From positions 1-64,000 of the forward strand of contig CALKDK010000004.1 of the NCBI GenBank assembly GCA_938084055.1: a stretch of DNA of 64,000 nt, given 5' to 3'. A program made the position numbers and the translations under genes. A model generated the notes under the pieces. It made no database searches. It was not told the origin of the DNA and saw nothing but the letters and a program-made list of their open reading frames with translations. Shown piece after piece: positions 1 through 7,620 of the stretch (within the stretch, counting starts at the first letter, position 1; each line of letters begins with the position of its first letter). The stretch is from an uncultured Luminiphilus sp. (GTDB taxonomy: Bacteria > Pseudomonadota > Gammaproteobacteria > Pseudomonadales > Halieaceae).

Positions 1-174
1 CTAAAACAAGTCATGCTTGAGGGGGTCAAGAAGGACATAGTGTGCCTCCCAGTTCACGATGCCGTTGCAGTGCAGCAGGAGCATCTGGAGTGGGCTAAAG
101 ACACCATGCTGGAGTGCTGGGATAGGCAGATGGAGACAATAGGGTTGGCGAGGGTAAAGGTGGATCTGCCGTAA
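1..174 (+). CDS. C-terminal fragment of a phage/plasmid-like replication protein (5' end outside window)
   Basis: Frame 1 is open from the first base to a TAA at 172-174 and gives 57 residues. The reading V-C-L-P-V-H-D-A-V followed by an amphipathic helix resembles the last domain of polymerase/primase-like proteins of phages and plasmids, where a hydrophobic strand ending in LP-x-HD-[AS] precedes a long helix. No start is visible because the gene begins outside the window. The terminator at 188-210 follows 13 bases downstream and can serve this gene from one side and the CTERM gene from the other. Family assignment rests on one short motif, so the name is tentative; the reading frame itself is more secure. 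Confidence 0.4.
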   Translation, partial: LKQVMLEGVKKDIVCLPVHDAVAVQQEHLEWAKDTMLECWDRQMETIGLARVKVDLP

Positions 175-187
175 CTCAGACATAAAA

Positions 188-210
188 AAGCCCAGCACGT
201 GGCTGGGCTT
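188..210. terminator. bidirectional rho-independent terminator
   Basis: A perfect 9-bp stem AAGCCCAGC / GCTGGGCTT (188-196 and 202-210) with a 5-nt loop. The A-run at 184-189 becomes a U-tract on the minus strand, so it terminates the minus-strand CTERM gene that ends at 229 and can also stop the plus-strand fragment ending at 174. Confidence 0.8.
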
Positions 211-228
211 CTTAGGTTGGTCTAGTGG

Positions 229-909
229 TTATTGCTTGAGTTTACGTAGACCGAACAGTCCAACTAGGCCGCCTAGTGTAAGTAAGCCGAACAGCGGCAG
301 TGCTGGCACTGGGGTCGGTGGCACCGAGGAGGACGTGCTAAAGGTCAGGTCATCGAGTGCCGGCGACTCACCGGTAACCTCGAAGTAGGCAATGTCGGCG
401 GAGGGGCGCGAGATACCTCTGAAGGCTCCCTCGTTGTAACCATCCGGGGTGATAATGTCGGTGATGGAGTAGCTCTCGAGCACGTTCATGTTTTCATCGA
501 GGGCGCTGATCACCAGGTCGGGGTTGCCGGCGCACCCTCTAGCATGGTTCATGAATCCACCGACAAAGGATACCGGACCATCGTTGAACGAAAACCTGAT
601 GCCTTGTGCGCCCTGGCTGCTGATATAAGTTTTCGGGGACCACCAATCACCATTGGTGCAAAGACCCCAGTCTGGGTAATTGGTAAACAGGCCAGGGTCC
701 GGAAGGATGGTCGAGGCCGTAATATCAAGACCCACGAGGTCGCCGATCTGGATCGGCCCGGTAACGGCGTCGCTCACGGTTGTCTGGGTGCTGAAATCAA
801 CCACTGCCACGTCTGCAGGCGGCGGAGAATCAACTAGGTCCGCGAAAGCCTGTAACGGAAGCCCCGCGATGACAGTGCAACACAACAGATGTTTCAAATT
901 CATACGCAT
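229..909 (-). CDS. Secreted CTERM-anchored (PEP-CTERM-like) protein
   Basis: 226 residues. An N-terminal signal peptide (about 1-23, ending L-Q-A-F-A) leads into a beta-rich body with paired cysteines and a proline spacer. The last 26 residues form a tripartite sorting signal: V-P-A-L-P, a hydrophobic glycine-rich helix, and a basic tail R-K-L-K-Q. This is the architecture of PEP-CTERM/IPTL-CTERM proteins that exosortase-like enzymes cut and anchor; here the motif is V-P-A-L-P rather than V-P-E-P. No exosortase lies in the window. The body has the look of a surface or matrix protein with no recognisable catalytic domain. A paralogous tail occurs in the protein at 3488-4078. The gene ends in the terminator at 188-210. 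Confidence 0.8.
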   Translation of the reverse strand: MRMNLKHLLCCTVIAGLPLQAFADLVDSPPPADVAVVDFSTQTTVSDAVTGPIQIGDLVGLDITASTILPDPGLFTNYPDWGLCTNGDWWSPKTYISSQGAQGIRFSFNDGPVSFVGGFMNHARGCAGNPDLVISALDENMNVLESYSITDIITPDGYNEGAFRGISRPSADIAYFEVTGESPALDDLTFSTSSSVPPTPVPALPLFGLLTLGGLVGLFGLRKLKQ

Positions 910-1095
910 AACAAACCCCTAACTATTTGCGAGTATGGTTAGCCAGAGACTGCACCGCGTTTTGATTATCGGCTATGTGTACTTCGCCAGCTGATGTTAA
1001 CTAAGATGCCGAGTATAAATGAGCGGCTTTGGTTTGGGTAGTAGCTCAGAAGGGTAGGACACTGTGCATGCGCTACGGCCTTCACATCCACCGTA
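910..1095. other. Intergenic stretch between CTERM gene and IS element
   Basis: 186 bases without a convincing gene. The sequence near 1041-1060 resembles a tRNA D-arm but no cloverleaf can be completed. Its last 30 bases (1066-1095) are one copy of a repeat also found at 4246-4275. Confidence 0.5.
1066..1095 (+). repeat. 30-bp dispersed repeat, copy 1
   Basis: 28 of 30 bases match 4246-4275, with 20 identical bases at its right end (1076-1095). This copy directly abuts the left inverted repeat of the IS3 element. It may be the outer flank of the insertion site or part of an attachment repeat; see findings. Confidence 0.65.
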
Positions 1096-1119
1096 GGGTT
1101 CTACCCCGTTCTTCCGGAC
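1096..1119 (+). repeat. IS left inverted repeat
   Basis: Starts GGGTTCTACCCCGT and matches the complement of 2299-2322 at 20 of 24 positions. It lies 38 bases before the orfA start. Confidence 0.8.
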
Positions 1120-1157
1120 ACTTCAAAGAAGCCCGATAATGGGCAAAAGGAGTGTTT

Positions 1158-1445
1158 ATGTCGAAGCGAAGACAGTACAGCGTGGAGTTCAAGCAAGGTG
1201 CTGTTGAACAGACCCGTCAACCAGGTGTGAGTTGCGCCCAAGTCGCCCGAGAACTGGGTATTGGTGCCAATTTGTTAAGCCGATGGCGCCGTGAAGCCGA
1301 TAAGGCGGGTAGTCGTGCGTTTGGTGGCACCGGCAATGCCCGTGATGAAGAGATGGCGGCCCTGAAGCGTGAACTGGCGCGGGTTAAGAAGGAACGAGAT
1401 TTTTTACGCGAAGCGGCGACGTTCTTTGCCAGGGAGTCGTCCTGA
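1158..1445 (+). CDS. IS3-family transposase OrfA (helix-turn-helix)
   Basis: 95 residues from ATG 1158; the AAGGAG at 1147-1152 is correctly spaced for it, whereas the upstream in-frame GTG at 1152 overlaps that site. Residues 5-50 form the helix-turn-helix that binds the element's ends ([10 protein letters not shown] at its start). The C-terminal third is a leucine-zipper-like coiled coil ([17 protein letters not shown]) used for oligomerisation. The frame overlaps orfB by 4 bases. The run T-TTT-TTA at 1400-1406 lies in phase for a -1 shift inside the coiled coil, so part of the translation should continue as OrfAB. Confidence 0.92.
   Translation: MSKRRQYSVEFKQGAVEQTRQPGVSCAQVARELGIGANLLSRWRREADKAGSRAFGGTGNARDEEMAALKRELARVKKERDFLREAATFFARESS
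1400..1406 (+). promoter_or_regulatory. Programmed -1 frameshift heptamer T TTT TTA
   Basis: In the orfA phase the codons are GAT TTT TTA, giving the canonical X-XXY-YYZ heptamer U-UUU-UUA. Slipping back one base enters a frame that is open without a stop from here to the orfB terminator at 2317. This is the expected way of making the IS3 OrfAB transposase. Confidence 0.8.
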
Positions 1446-2317
1446 GGTATCAGGCGATTCAACGTTGTCGCGGTGAGTTTCCTGTTCGCCTAATGTGTCG
1501 TTGTCTCAAGGTGTCGCCGAGTGGGTTTTACGACTGGTCGGTTCGTCAGCCCAGTGCCCGAGCGGTTGATAACGCCCGTCTGCTACGGCGTATTCGAGAG
1601 ATCCACGAGGACAGCCAAGGTGCCATTGGTGCACCTCGTATGCACGAGGATTTGATTGAGGAAGGTGAGACAGCCAGCAAGAACCGAGTGGCACGCTTGA
1701 TGGCCGCTGACGGCTTGCAGGGATGGCCCCGCCGTAAGCGCCGAGGTCAACGAGCTATGTCCACCGCAGCCACACCATTCGGTGTCAGGAACCACCTTCA
1801 ACGCGATTTTCAGGCTCTGGAGCCCGAGACCAAGTGGGTGACGGATATCACAGAGATAGCGACGCTCGAGGGCAAGCTGTGGCTCTGTGTTGTCCTCGAT
1901 CTCTACAGCCAGTTAATCGTCGGCTGGTCGATGCATCACCGGCAGGATCGACAGATGGTCATCCGCGCCATCGAGATGGCCGTGTGGCAGCGCCAGAGCG
2001 ACGAAGAGATCGTGGTGCACTCAGATCGTGGATCGCAGTTCAGGAGCTTCGATTATCAACGCTTCCTAAGAGCAAACAATCTCGTGTCATCAATGAGTGC
2101 TGTAGGTCACTGCGGTGACAATGCCGCCTGCGAGGGCTTTTTCGGATTACTTAAGCGAGACCGGGTCAATCGCAAGCGATACCCGACTCGAGATACCGCA
2201 AGAGCGGATGTGTTTAACTACATCGAGATGTTCCACAACCCGCGAATGCGCCGGCGAGTGGCCAAGAGAGACTGGCAGTTTGCGGTCTTCTCAAAACCGT
2301 CCGAGAAGACGGGGTAG
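1442..2317 (+). CDS. IS3-family transposase OrfB (DDE integrase domain)
   Basis: The conserved OrfB N-terminus (R-Y-Q-A-I-Q-R-C-R) begins right after a CTG at 1442 that overlaps the orfA stop; the first ATG is at 1493. The normal product is probably the OrfAB fusion made by the heptamer at 1400-1406. The rve core shows the DDE residues: D in V-T-D-I-T-E, D in H-S-D-R-G-S-Q-F, and E in [10 protein letters not shown]. An HTH_21-like segment ([10 protein letters not shown]) precedes it. No internal stop is seen, so the enzyme may be active. The last codons run into the right inverted repeat. Confidence 0.93.
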   Translation: MRYQAIQRCRGEFPVRLMCRCLKVSPSGFYDWSVRQPSARAVDNARLLRRIREIHEDSQGAIGAPRMHEDLIEEGETASKNRVARLMAADGLQGWPRRKRRGQRAMSTAATPFGVRNHLQRDFQALEPETKWVTDITEIATLEGKLWLCVVLDLYSQLIVGWSMHHRQDRQMVIRAIEMAVWQRQSDEEIVVHSDRGSQFRSFDYQRFLRANNLVSSMSAVGHCGDNAACEGFFGLLKRDRVNRKRYPTRDTARADVFNYIEMFHNPRMRRRVAKRDWQFAVFSKPSEKTG

Positions 2318-2322
2318 AACCC
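2299..2322 (-). repeat. IS right inverted repeat
   Basis: Complement starts GGGTTCTACCCCGT, pairing with 1096-1119. It overlaps the last codons of orfB and supplies an artificial end to the interrupted minus-strand YwqK-like gene. Confidence 0.8.
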
Positions 2323-3100
2323 ATGACTGAAGACCGCTTCTAAGCGCGCAGCCAACTTGTGATGATCCTTCTATACAGACATACCCCTGAAATTCATTGG
2401 ACTTTACTTCAGTAAGATTTCCATCAGTGGGGATAGGATGAGCCATGAAAGTAGCGTTATCAGCTGTACGTATTACCACGGAGTTGCCTGTGAACGCATA
2501 ATTTTCCATAGCACTAGGTGCCTCGGCTTTATTTAAGTGGTCGAAGTCTGTGTTAAGCGCATACCAGCCGGTTACTCGTTCGCGATTGGACTTAAAAAGC
2601 CAGTACTCACGTAGTAGCGATTTGGAATTTTCATCTTCGATCAGGCAGTGCTTTACTTCAAAGCCACTGAGATCATCCAAAACCTCAAAAGCCTCATAAA
2701 TCGCGACTAGCTCTTTGAACTCTCCATCTTCATATCGCTGCACTTGTTGAAGATATCCACGCTCATCATAAATTTTGGCTAGGCCATGACGCTGTCCTTG
2801 CGCGTACTCCTCTGAGGACTTGAGTGTTCCATCTGAGTTAAAGGTGAGAAATATTCCATTTAGTTCACCATCCGTAAGTTCGTACTCAGCTAACAGAGAA
2901 TTGTCTTTATCAAACTCCTTGGCGGTTCCGGTAGCCACGCCATCGCGGGTTTAAATAAGTGCATAGCTTCCATCAGGATAGATTTCTTTCTTTATTGTGA
3001 GCGGATTATGATCGTTCGCTAAAACCTCTAGCGAACCTAGATAGGAAATCAAGAAAGCAAGGATTAAAAAAACTGGCGTCTGATACTTGCAATCACCCAT
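2323..3100 (-). pseudogene. YwqK/MORN-like exported protein, broken by an in-frame stop and by the IS
   Basis: Reading starts at ATG 3100 with a signal-peptide-like N-terminus (hydrophobic residues 9-28, A-N-D after it). It enters a repeat unit typical of YwqK-type antitoxin/MORN domains (I-K-K-E-I-Y-P-D-G-S-Y). Codon 50 is TAA (2951-2953). The same frame then continues with further repeat units (G-T-A-K-E-F-D-K-D, G-T-L-K-S-S-E-E-Y-A-Q-G-Q-R-H-G), so the stop is a nonsense mutation rather than a gene boundary. At the 3' end the frame runs into the IS right end at 2322 and uses 13 IS-encoded residues before a stop at 2291. A GTG at 2938 could restart a shorter protein without its signal. Function unknown; probably a former periplasmic or lipid-side protein. 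Confidence 0.75.
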
Positions 3101-3103
3101 TGA

Positions 3104-3385
3104 TCACTTCTTCCTCCACACCCAAGGCGCAACAGGATCACCATCCCAAAGCCCTAGATTACTCTCTCGTGCAGACTCCTGACACTCTCGTAACTCAGTG
3201 TCCCCTCTGGCTTATCTCTCGTACCACCACGCCGCACCTCGGCAAACCATTTCAAGATTTACATTGACGCCATCGCTTGTCCAGAGGATCGCCACTGTCC
3301 TGCCGTAACGATCAGTGTCTGTGGCTTCTTCCCCGGCACCTGAAGTGGGTTTTCCATTGGGGGGCTTCGGTATACTAAACTGGGT
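3104..3385 (-). pseudogene. Remnant of a staphylococcal-nuclease-like (thermonuclease) gene
   Basis: A minus-strand frame ending at TGA 3104-3106 encodes the C-terminal half of an SNase fold: D-R-Y-G-R-T-V-A (active-site Arg region), W-W-Y-E-R, E-C-Q-E-S-A-R-E-S-N-L-G-L-W and the family's closing P-V-A-P-W-V-W-R-K. An in-frame TAA at 3212-3214 replaces the expected residue after W-W-Y-E-R. The N-terminal half with the first catalytic residues is absent, and an in-frame stop occurs just upstream near 3386. It ends 3 bases before the YwqK-like pseudogene start, as in an operon. SNase proteins cut nucleic acids extracellularly; this copy cannot make one. Confidence 0.7.
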
Positions 3386-3410
3386 CTAAAAATGGTAACG
3401 TATTGGAAGT

Positions 3411-3442
3411 GAATTTACTGGGTTTGGAATTTACTGGGTTTG
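3411..3442 (+). repeat. Perfect tandem duplication of a 16-bp unit
   Basis: Two identical adjacent copies of GAATTTACTGGGTTTG (3411-3426, 3427-3442) lie 46-77 bases upstream of the CTERM gene at 3488. A degenerate third copy (CTGGGTC) lies near 3380. They could be regulator half-sites or a slippage product. Confidence 0.75.
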
Positions 3443-3487
3443 CATAAAAAGATATGACGCAAGCCTTTATTTTCAAAGGATGCGTTT

Positions 3488-4078
3488 ATGAAAAGATCTT
3501 TTATGCTCCTGTATTTGCTCGTTTCGCTACCCTTCACGCAAGCGCATGCAGCGCAAAGCTATCACTTTTCTTTCAATGATGTGCTGGGAACCGTGTCAGG
3601 TACGGTTGAAGGCACGATTAGATTTGATTCCTTTTCGTCGCCAACCTACACCGGTACCGCTATTGCCAGCGAAATTCGCATAACCTCAGCGCCGGGCTCG
3701 GTTCCAACATCTAGTCAGGGTCTGGTTCTGACCGATTGGACGTATATACCCAAAAATACTTTCACGATAAACAATGGTGTTATCGTAGATTATCAATTCG
3801 GAGCCGCAGCAGCTCCCCTAAGTCCTGCCGAAAATGTCTTTTGTCTAAACAATGGTAGTTTGTTCAGTTTCCCCACCACGTGGCAATGTGGAGCGTCAGA
3901 GAATTACTACGGCGATGGCACTGATTACGTTTACAACACTGGTGGAATCGGAGCGGTAACTTTTACAATGATTACACCACCACCACCGTCAGTTCCAGTG
4001 CCAACGCTTCCGCTGCTCGGTCTGTTATCTCTAGGTGGTCTGATCGGATTCTTTGGACTTCGCAAGCTGAAGAAGTAA
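3488..4078 (+). CDS. Secreted CTERM-anchored (PEP-CTERM-like) protein, paralogous sorting tail
   Basis: 196 residues from ATG 3488, with AAAGGA about 8 bases upstream. Signal peptide about 1-22 (ending A-H-A-A). The body resembles secreted beta-sandwich CTERM proteins (G-T-V-E-G-T-I-R-F-D, characteristic of the N-terminal strands). Two cysteines lie near 123 and 138. The C-terminus carries a proline-rich spacer, V-P-T-L-P, a glycine-rich hydrophobic helix and R-K-L-K-K. The last 22 residues are close to those of the protein at 229-909, indicating the same sorting enzyme. The substrate or role is not visible. It ends with its own terminator at 4099-4121. Confidence 0.82.
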   Translation: MKRSFMLLYLLVSLPFTQAHAAQSYHFSFNDVLGTVSGTVEGTIRFDSFSSPTYTGTAIASEIRITSAPGSVPTSSQGLVLTDWTYIPKNTFTINNGVIVDYQFGAAAAPLSPAENVFCLNNGSLFSFPTTWQCGASENYYGDGTDYVYNTGGIGAVTFTMITPPPPSVPVPTLPLLGLLSLGGLIGFFGLRKLKK

Positions 4079-4098
4079 CGACAGCTGAGACTTACAAG

Positions 4099-4121
4099 GC
4101 CCAGCTAGTCTGGGCTTTTTT
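4099..4121 (+). terminator. rho-independent terminator
   Basis: Stem GCCCAG / CTGGGC with loop CTAGT, followed by six T (4116-4121). It lies 20 bases after the CTERM stop codon. Confidence 0.85.
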
Positions 4122-4245
4122 ATGGCTGACATAACCACTAATGATGGCGCTAAAGAGCCGCGCAGTTCACCCAAGCATCTCAGGCACTAACAGATCTCAT
4201 CTCCCAATAGATTCCTATGACTCAACAGCCGTGCTTCTTGGGCGA

Positions 4246-4275
4246 GCCTGCGCTGCGGCCTTCACATCCACCGTA
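4246..4275 (+). repeat. 30-bp dispersed repeat, copy 2
   Basis: Matches 1066-1095 at 28 of 30 bases. Here it runs on into a CCGCCTCCACCA tail (4281-4292) that looks like the 3' end of a tRNA or tmRNA. Confidence 0.65.
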
Positions 4276-4280
4276 TCCTG

Positions 4281-4336
4281 CCGCCTCCACCAAAAACCAA
4301 AAAGGGTCGCCCGTCAGGGTGGCCTTTTTTGGTTTT
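4281..4336 (+). terminator. CCA-ending RNA-like 3' tail followed by a strong terminator
   Basis: CCGCCTCCACCA (4281-4292) is the usual 3' end of proteobacterial tmRNA. It is followed by a long stem, AAAACCAAAAAGG (4293-4305) against CCTTTTTTGGTTTT (4323-4336), with an inner GC-rich loop. The upstream sequence lacks a standard T-arm, so a functional tRNA or tmRNA is not supported. The likelier reading is an attachment-site remnant with the host gene's terminator. Confidence 0.5.
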
Positions 4337-4572
4337 AGCGGCCGTGATCGCTGAACCCGCGCCCTAAGCGAAGCAGAGGTCTGTGGCGTACCCGGGCCTC
4401 AGGAAGGCCCCTCACCTTGGGGGCATCCTCCAAGGTCCCACTCACATTTGTGTGTAAATGTTGCAATTCAATAAAATTCGGCAGTTTTTAATGTAGAATT
4501 GTCCGCGTCGAGCGGGTTAGCCGTTGCGACGACACGCCTAAAAAGGCCCGCTAGAAAATCGAGTAAGACTCC
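4337..4572. other. Intergenic region with two tandem hairpins before the sensor kinase
   Basis: No gene. GGGCCT-5 nt-AGGCCC (4394-4410) and ACCTTGG-9 nt-CCAAGGT (4414-4436) are two adjacent GC-rich hairpins, followed by AT-rich DNA (4440-4500) with a -10-like TAGAAT at 4494. The promoter of the kinase gene is probably here. Confidence 0.45.
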
Positions 4573-7338
4573 ATGGCATTCAAGGAAGAACGCTGTAAAC
4601 CAAAGGCGAGCCCTGTCGGGGAGCCATCAGCCACGGGGTCCTACTGCCGGGGGGGGGCCAAGTCAGCTGAAGCCAACTTGAGGCAGCGCAGCACACCGAC
4701 ACTTAATTCCGGGTACGCTGGGATGCTGCTGTTGAAGCTGGCACTGACGTGTTTACTGGTTGTTGCCGCAGTGGGCGTGGAATCCCAGCGTGACCAGTTC
4801 TATTACACAGCGTCGCCCTACCTTTACCCTTTGTTTTATTTGTTTGCTGCAGTTTTCATGGGCCTTGGCTGGGGCCTGCTCACCTGTGCATCCTCCTTAC
4901 TGCTGATCGGTATGCTGGCTGAGCCAGCAGACTCCCTGGGGCTGCCTGGTGCCTTGCTGCACTCCCTTCAAGCAGCCTGGCTTGGAGTTCGAGCACGAAA
5001 AGTCGAGGCGCTGGAAATTTTTAGTGAGAGCCTTCGTTTCTGGTTTTTCTGTGGTCTGCCATTACTCATCCTCATTGCACTGCCCTACTTTCAGGAGTTT
5101 TTCTGGAGTGGCGCAGCCATCGTCCTACATGAAATAAACTCAAATTTTCTGTCGCTCGTCATATTTTCAATAGTGTTCTATTCGTCAAAGATTAGAACCT
5201 ATTTAGTCTTCTTGAGTCCGTCCAGGGGCACGCCAGATAAACATACCGTCCGCTACACCCTTGAGCTGGGAGCGGCCAGCCTGATCATTATTACCGGCAC
5301 CTTGTTTGTGCTCCTTGATACAGCCATCAAACATGACGCCAATGAAGATCACTTTACGCAAAATACCCGCGTGATAGCGGCCCTGTATTCACAAACCCTA
5401 CAGTCAAAATCAGAAACCATTTACTTCCGCGTTGCCAAAGCTCTCTCCGCACCTCCAGATACCGATGCCACTCATCAACAACAGGTCGCAGAGATTTTAC
5501 GCAACTATTCAGCTGTCTGTGGATCGATCCTTGTTGAAATCGGGTCCAACCCTACTGTTTACACCGACGACTGCACCGAAAATGCGACTGGCAGGCTAAT
5601 GGATCTCCTGCCTTCATTAAACACTACCTCGCAGCTGCATTCATTAAGCGCCCATGATCTCGGATCCGATCACTGGGCGCACTTCATCGCCGACGAAAAT
5701 TTCGTCCTTGCTCTGGTAATCAATATTCCGACTGCCGAGGACAACACCCGACAAATAGTTGCCGGTCTGACTAACACCGCCCATATGAGTCAAATCCGTA
5801 TAGGACCCCGGGAGGAGCCCTGGCTGGGGTCCTACACCGAAAAAATATCCGGTGGTTTATCCAACAAAAGCCATTTTTTCTCGGGCCGACTCACCGAGCG
5901 AATGAATTACACGATCCCGGGACGCGTTGGCAGCAACTGGGCCTCCACCGGACTGGAAATGAGTTTTGACGTTGGCGAGTATGCTAAAACCCGATTCCGC
6001 GAATCCGGGGTCTTTCTCTCCACCATCTTCGGCGTCCTGGTCATCCTCATCTTGTTGATCCGCCGCTACTCAAAACGAGAGGTCGCAGCCATTCACGAGT
6101 TTGGGGAACTTTTGCGCTCCTATCCGGACAGACTCAGCCCGGGCGGTCTCACCAATAAGTCTGAAATCGCCGAGTTTGATGCTTTAGGGGAAAACATCAC
6201 TCATCTACTGGACAGCCTGGACCAGATGAGTCGTGAACAGGAAAAGACACTTGTAGAAGTGAAAACCAGGGCCCAACAACTGACTGGCATGGTGGAGCAA
6301 AGTCGCGCCTTTTTATTGCTGTTATCCGAGAGCGGTACGCTTGTAACGGCCAACAAGCTTGCCGATTCAGCGCCTTATTCCTCGATCAGACAATCGGTCA
6401 TTTGGGCCATGCGGGCACACGGGCGGCGCGAGACCACAGATCCTGACGATCCCATTGCAAAGGTAACCCTCAACTGGCTGCGCAGTGAGGCGAAACAATA
6501 TTTTACCGAGGTCAAGATCGCAGCCGATGGTGTCGGTCACCAACGAACCCTCACCCTTCAGTTTGGAATTATTGCGGGTGCCGAGCCCACCTACTCGATT
6601 CGAATTGAAGATATTTCAGATCTGATTGCGACAAAAGAGCAGCTGGCGCACACGTCTCGACTTGCTGAACTGGGTGAGTTGGCGACCGGTGTAGCCCATG
6701 AACTCAACCAACCGCTCAACACAATTGTCATGGCTGTCTCCAACATATCGGTCAATATGGAAAGAAACGTATTGTCCAATGACTATTTGCAAGGCAAGTT
6801 GGATCGTATTTCCAATCAAATCACCAGAGCTTCAAAGATCATCAATGACCTTAAATCATTTGCAAGAGCTGAAAAGCTCGACAAGACCCCAGTCAAAATA
6901 GCCAAGGTGATTGCCAACTGCGTCGACATGGTGGCTGCCCAATTTGAGTTGGCCGGCATCAATATAGAGGTGGACAACAGCGACAGCGATGTTGAAATAC
7001 TGGCCAACACGCAGCAAGTTGAGCAGGTCCTACTCAACCTGCTCAATAACGCCCGGCACGTCATGCAAAGGCAGGGCGGAGGTCATTTGTTCGTAACAGG
7101 AAGCCGCAGAGGAGATAAGGCGAGTATCACGGTGCGCGACACAGGTCCGGGCGTGGATCCGGCACTGAAGGACAAGATATTCACGCCATTTTTTACAACC
7201 AAGATGAGTCAGGGCGGCACAGGACTGGGGCTGTCCATTAGCCACCGACTCATCCAGGATCATGGCGGTAGTTTGATGCTGGTGGATTCTGCATTGGGGG
7301 CAACTTTCGAGGTGTTGATTCCCGCTATAAATTCCTGA
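4573..7338 (+). CDS. Orphan membrane sensor histidine kinase
   Basis: Up to 921 residues; the start is uncertain. The first 50 residues are polar, GC-hairpin-encoded and not membrane-like, so Met51 (4723), which opens the first transmembrane segment, is an alternative. About five to six membrane segments lie between 51 and 250. An extracytoplasmic domain (about 255-475) is closed by another segment (478-497), followed by a HAMP-like helix pair and a PAS-like region (about 560-690). The kinase core has H709 in E-L-A-T-G-V-A-H-E-L-N-Q-P-L-N, an N-box near 824 (L-L-N-N-A-R), D-T-G-P-G-V and G-G-T-G-L-G-L-S. This predicts ATP-dependent autophosphorylation in the inner membrane. No response regulator is adjacent. 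The stimulus is unknown. Confidence 0.88.
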   Translation: MAFKEERCKPKASPVGEPSATGSYCRGGAKSAEANLRQRSTPTLNSGYAGMLLLKLALTCLLVVAAVGVESQRDQFYYTASPYLYPLFYLFAAVFMGLGWGLLTCASSLLLIGMLAEPADSLGLPGALLHSLQAAWLGVRARKVEALEIFSESLRFWFFCGLPLLILIALPYFQEFFWSGAAIVLHEINSNFLSLVIFSIVFYSSKIRTYLVFLSPSRGTPDKHTVRYTLELGAASLIIITGTLFVLLDTAIKHDANEDHFTQNTRVIAALYSQTLQSKSETIYFRVAKALSAPPDTDATHQQQVAEILRNYSAVCGSILVEIGSNPTVYTDDCTENATGRLMDLLPSLNTTSQLHSLSAHDLGSDHWAHFIADENFVLALVINIPTAEDNTRQIVAGLTNTAHMSQIRIGPREEPWLGSYTEKISGGLSNKSHFFSGRLTERMNYTIPGRVGSNWASTGLEMSFDVGEYAKTRFRESGVFLSTIFGVLVILILLIRRYSKREVAAIHEFGELLRSYPDRLSPGGLTNKSEIAEFDALGENITHLLDSLDQMSREQEKTLVEVKTRAQQLTGMVEQSRAFLLLLSESGTLVTANKLADSAPYSSIRQSVIWAMRAHGRRETTDPDDPIAKVTLNWLRSEAKQYFTEVKIAADGVGHQRTLTLQFGIIAGAEPTYSIRIEDISDLIATKEQLAHTSRLAELGELATGVAHELNQPLNTIVMAVSNISVNMERNVLSNDYLQGKLDRISNQITRASKIINDLKSFARAEKLDKTPVKIAKVIANCVDMVAAQFELAGINIEVDNSDSDVEILANTQQVEQVLLNLLNNARHVMQRQGGGHLFVTGSRRGDKASITVRDTGPGVDPALKDKIFTPFFTTKMSQGGTGLGLSISHRLIQDHGGSLMLVDSALGATFEVLIPAINS

Positions 7339-7620
7339 GCATCACGTCACCTGACAACAGACCCGATGAAATTTACACAGGCATGCGGATGCTGGTTATT
7401 GCGATCTCAGCGCTGTCCCAGCACGGCGGGGCGGTGTGTCTCGAATGATGCGACGGGACTGATCCAGTCCACCCTGAAGGCGCAAGACCAGCGCCCCCGG
7501 TGCCAGGGCTGCCCCTAACCCCACGGAACCTTGTACCACCCTATCAGCGCATGATTCCCGTCAGCTCGCTTGCCGGAAGAGCGCTACCTCAGTGTGGGTT
7601 ACCGACGCGAACGGGCGGCA
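7339..7620. other. Intergenic region between kinase and TonB receptor (convergent)
   Basis: 282 bases between two convergent genes. I see no coding signal, no clear terminator with a U-tract and no repeat. Confidence 0.4.

Larger units (their letters stand above)
1096..2322 (+). mobile_element. IS3-family insertion sequence, apparently complete
   Basis: About 1.23 kb bounded by 24-bp imperfect inverted repeats (1096-1119 and 2299-2322, 20 of 24 matching, the outer 14 identical). It carries the two overlapping transposase frames typical of the family, orfA and orfB, linked by a -1 frameshift. Length, organisation and a DDE triad fit an intact IS3-family element. No clean 3-4 bp target duplication is visible at the edges chosen, so the outermost base of one end may be misassigned or the flanks have changed. 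It interrupts the 3' end of the YwqK-like gene on its right. Confidence 0.88.

Noticed and set aside
1041-1095. tRNA-like D-arm sequence (TAGCTCAGAAGGGTAGGA)
   Set aside because: No acceptor stem, anticodon arm or T-arm can be paired around it, and the right side is the IS inverted repeat.
4590-4690. Riboswitch-like structured leader, considered as a c-di-GMP-I (GEMM) type
   Set aside because: Some short pieces look similar (AAACC, GCCACGGGG), but the conserved core and loop-receptor arrangement are missing.
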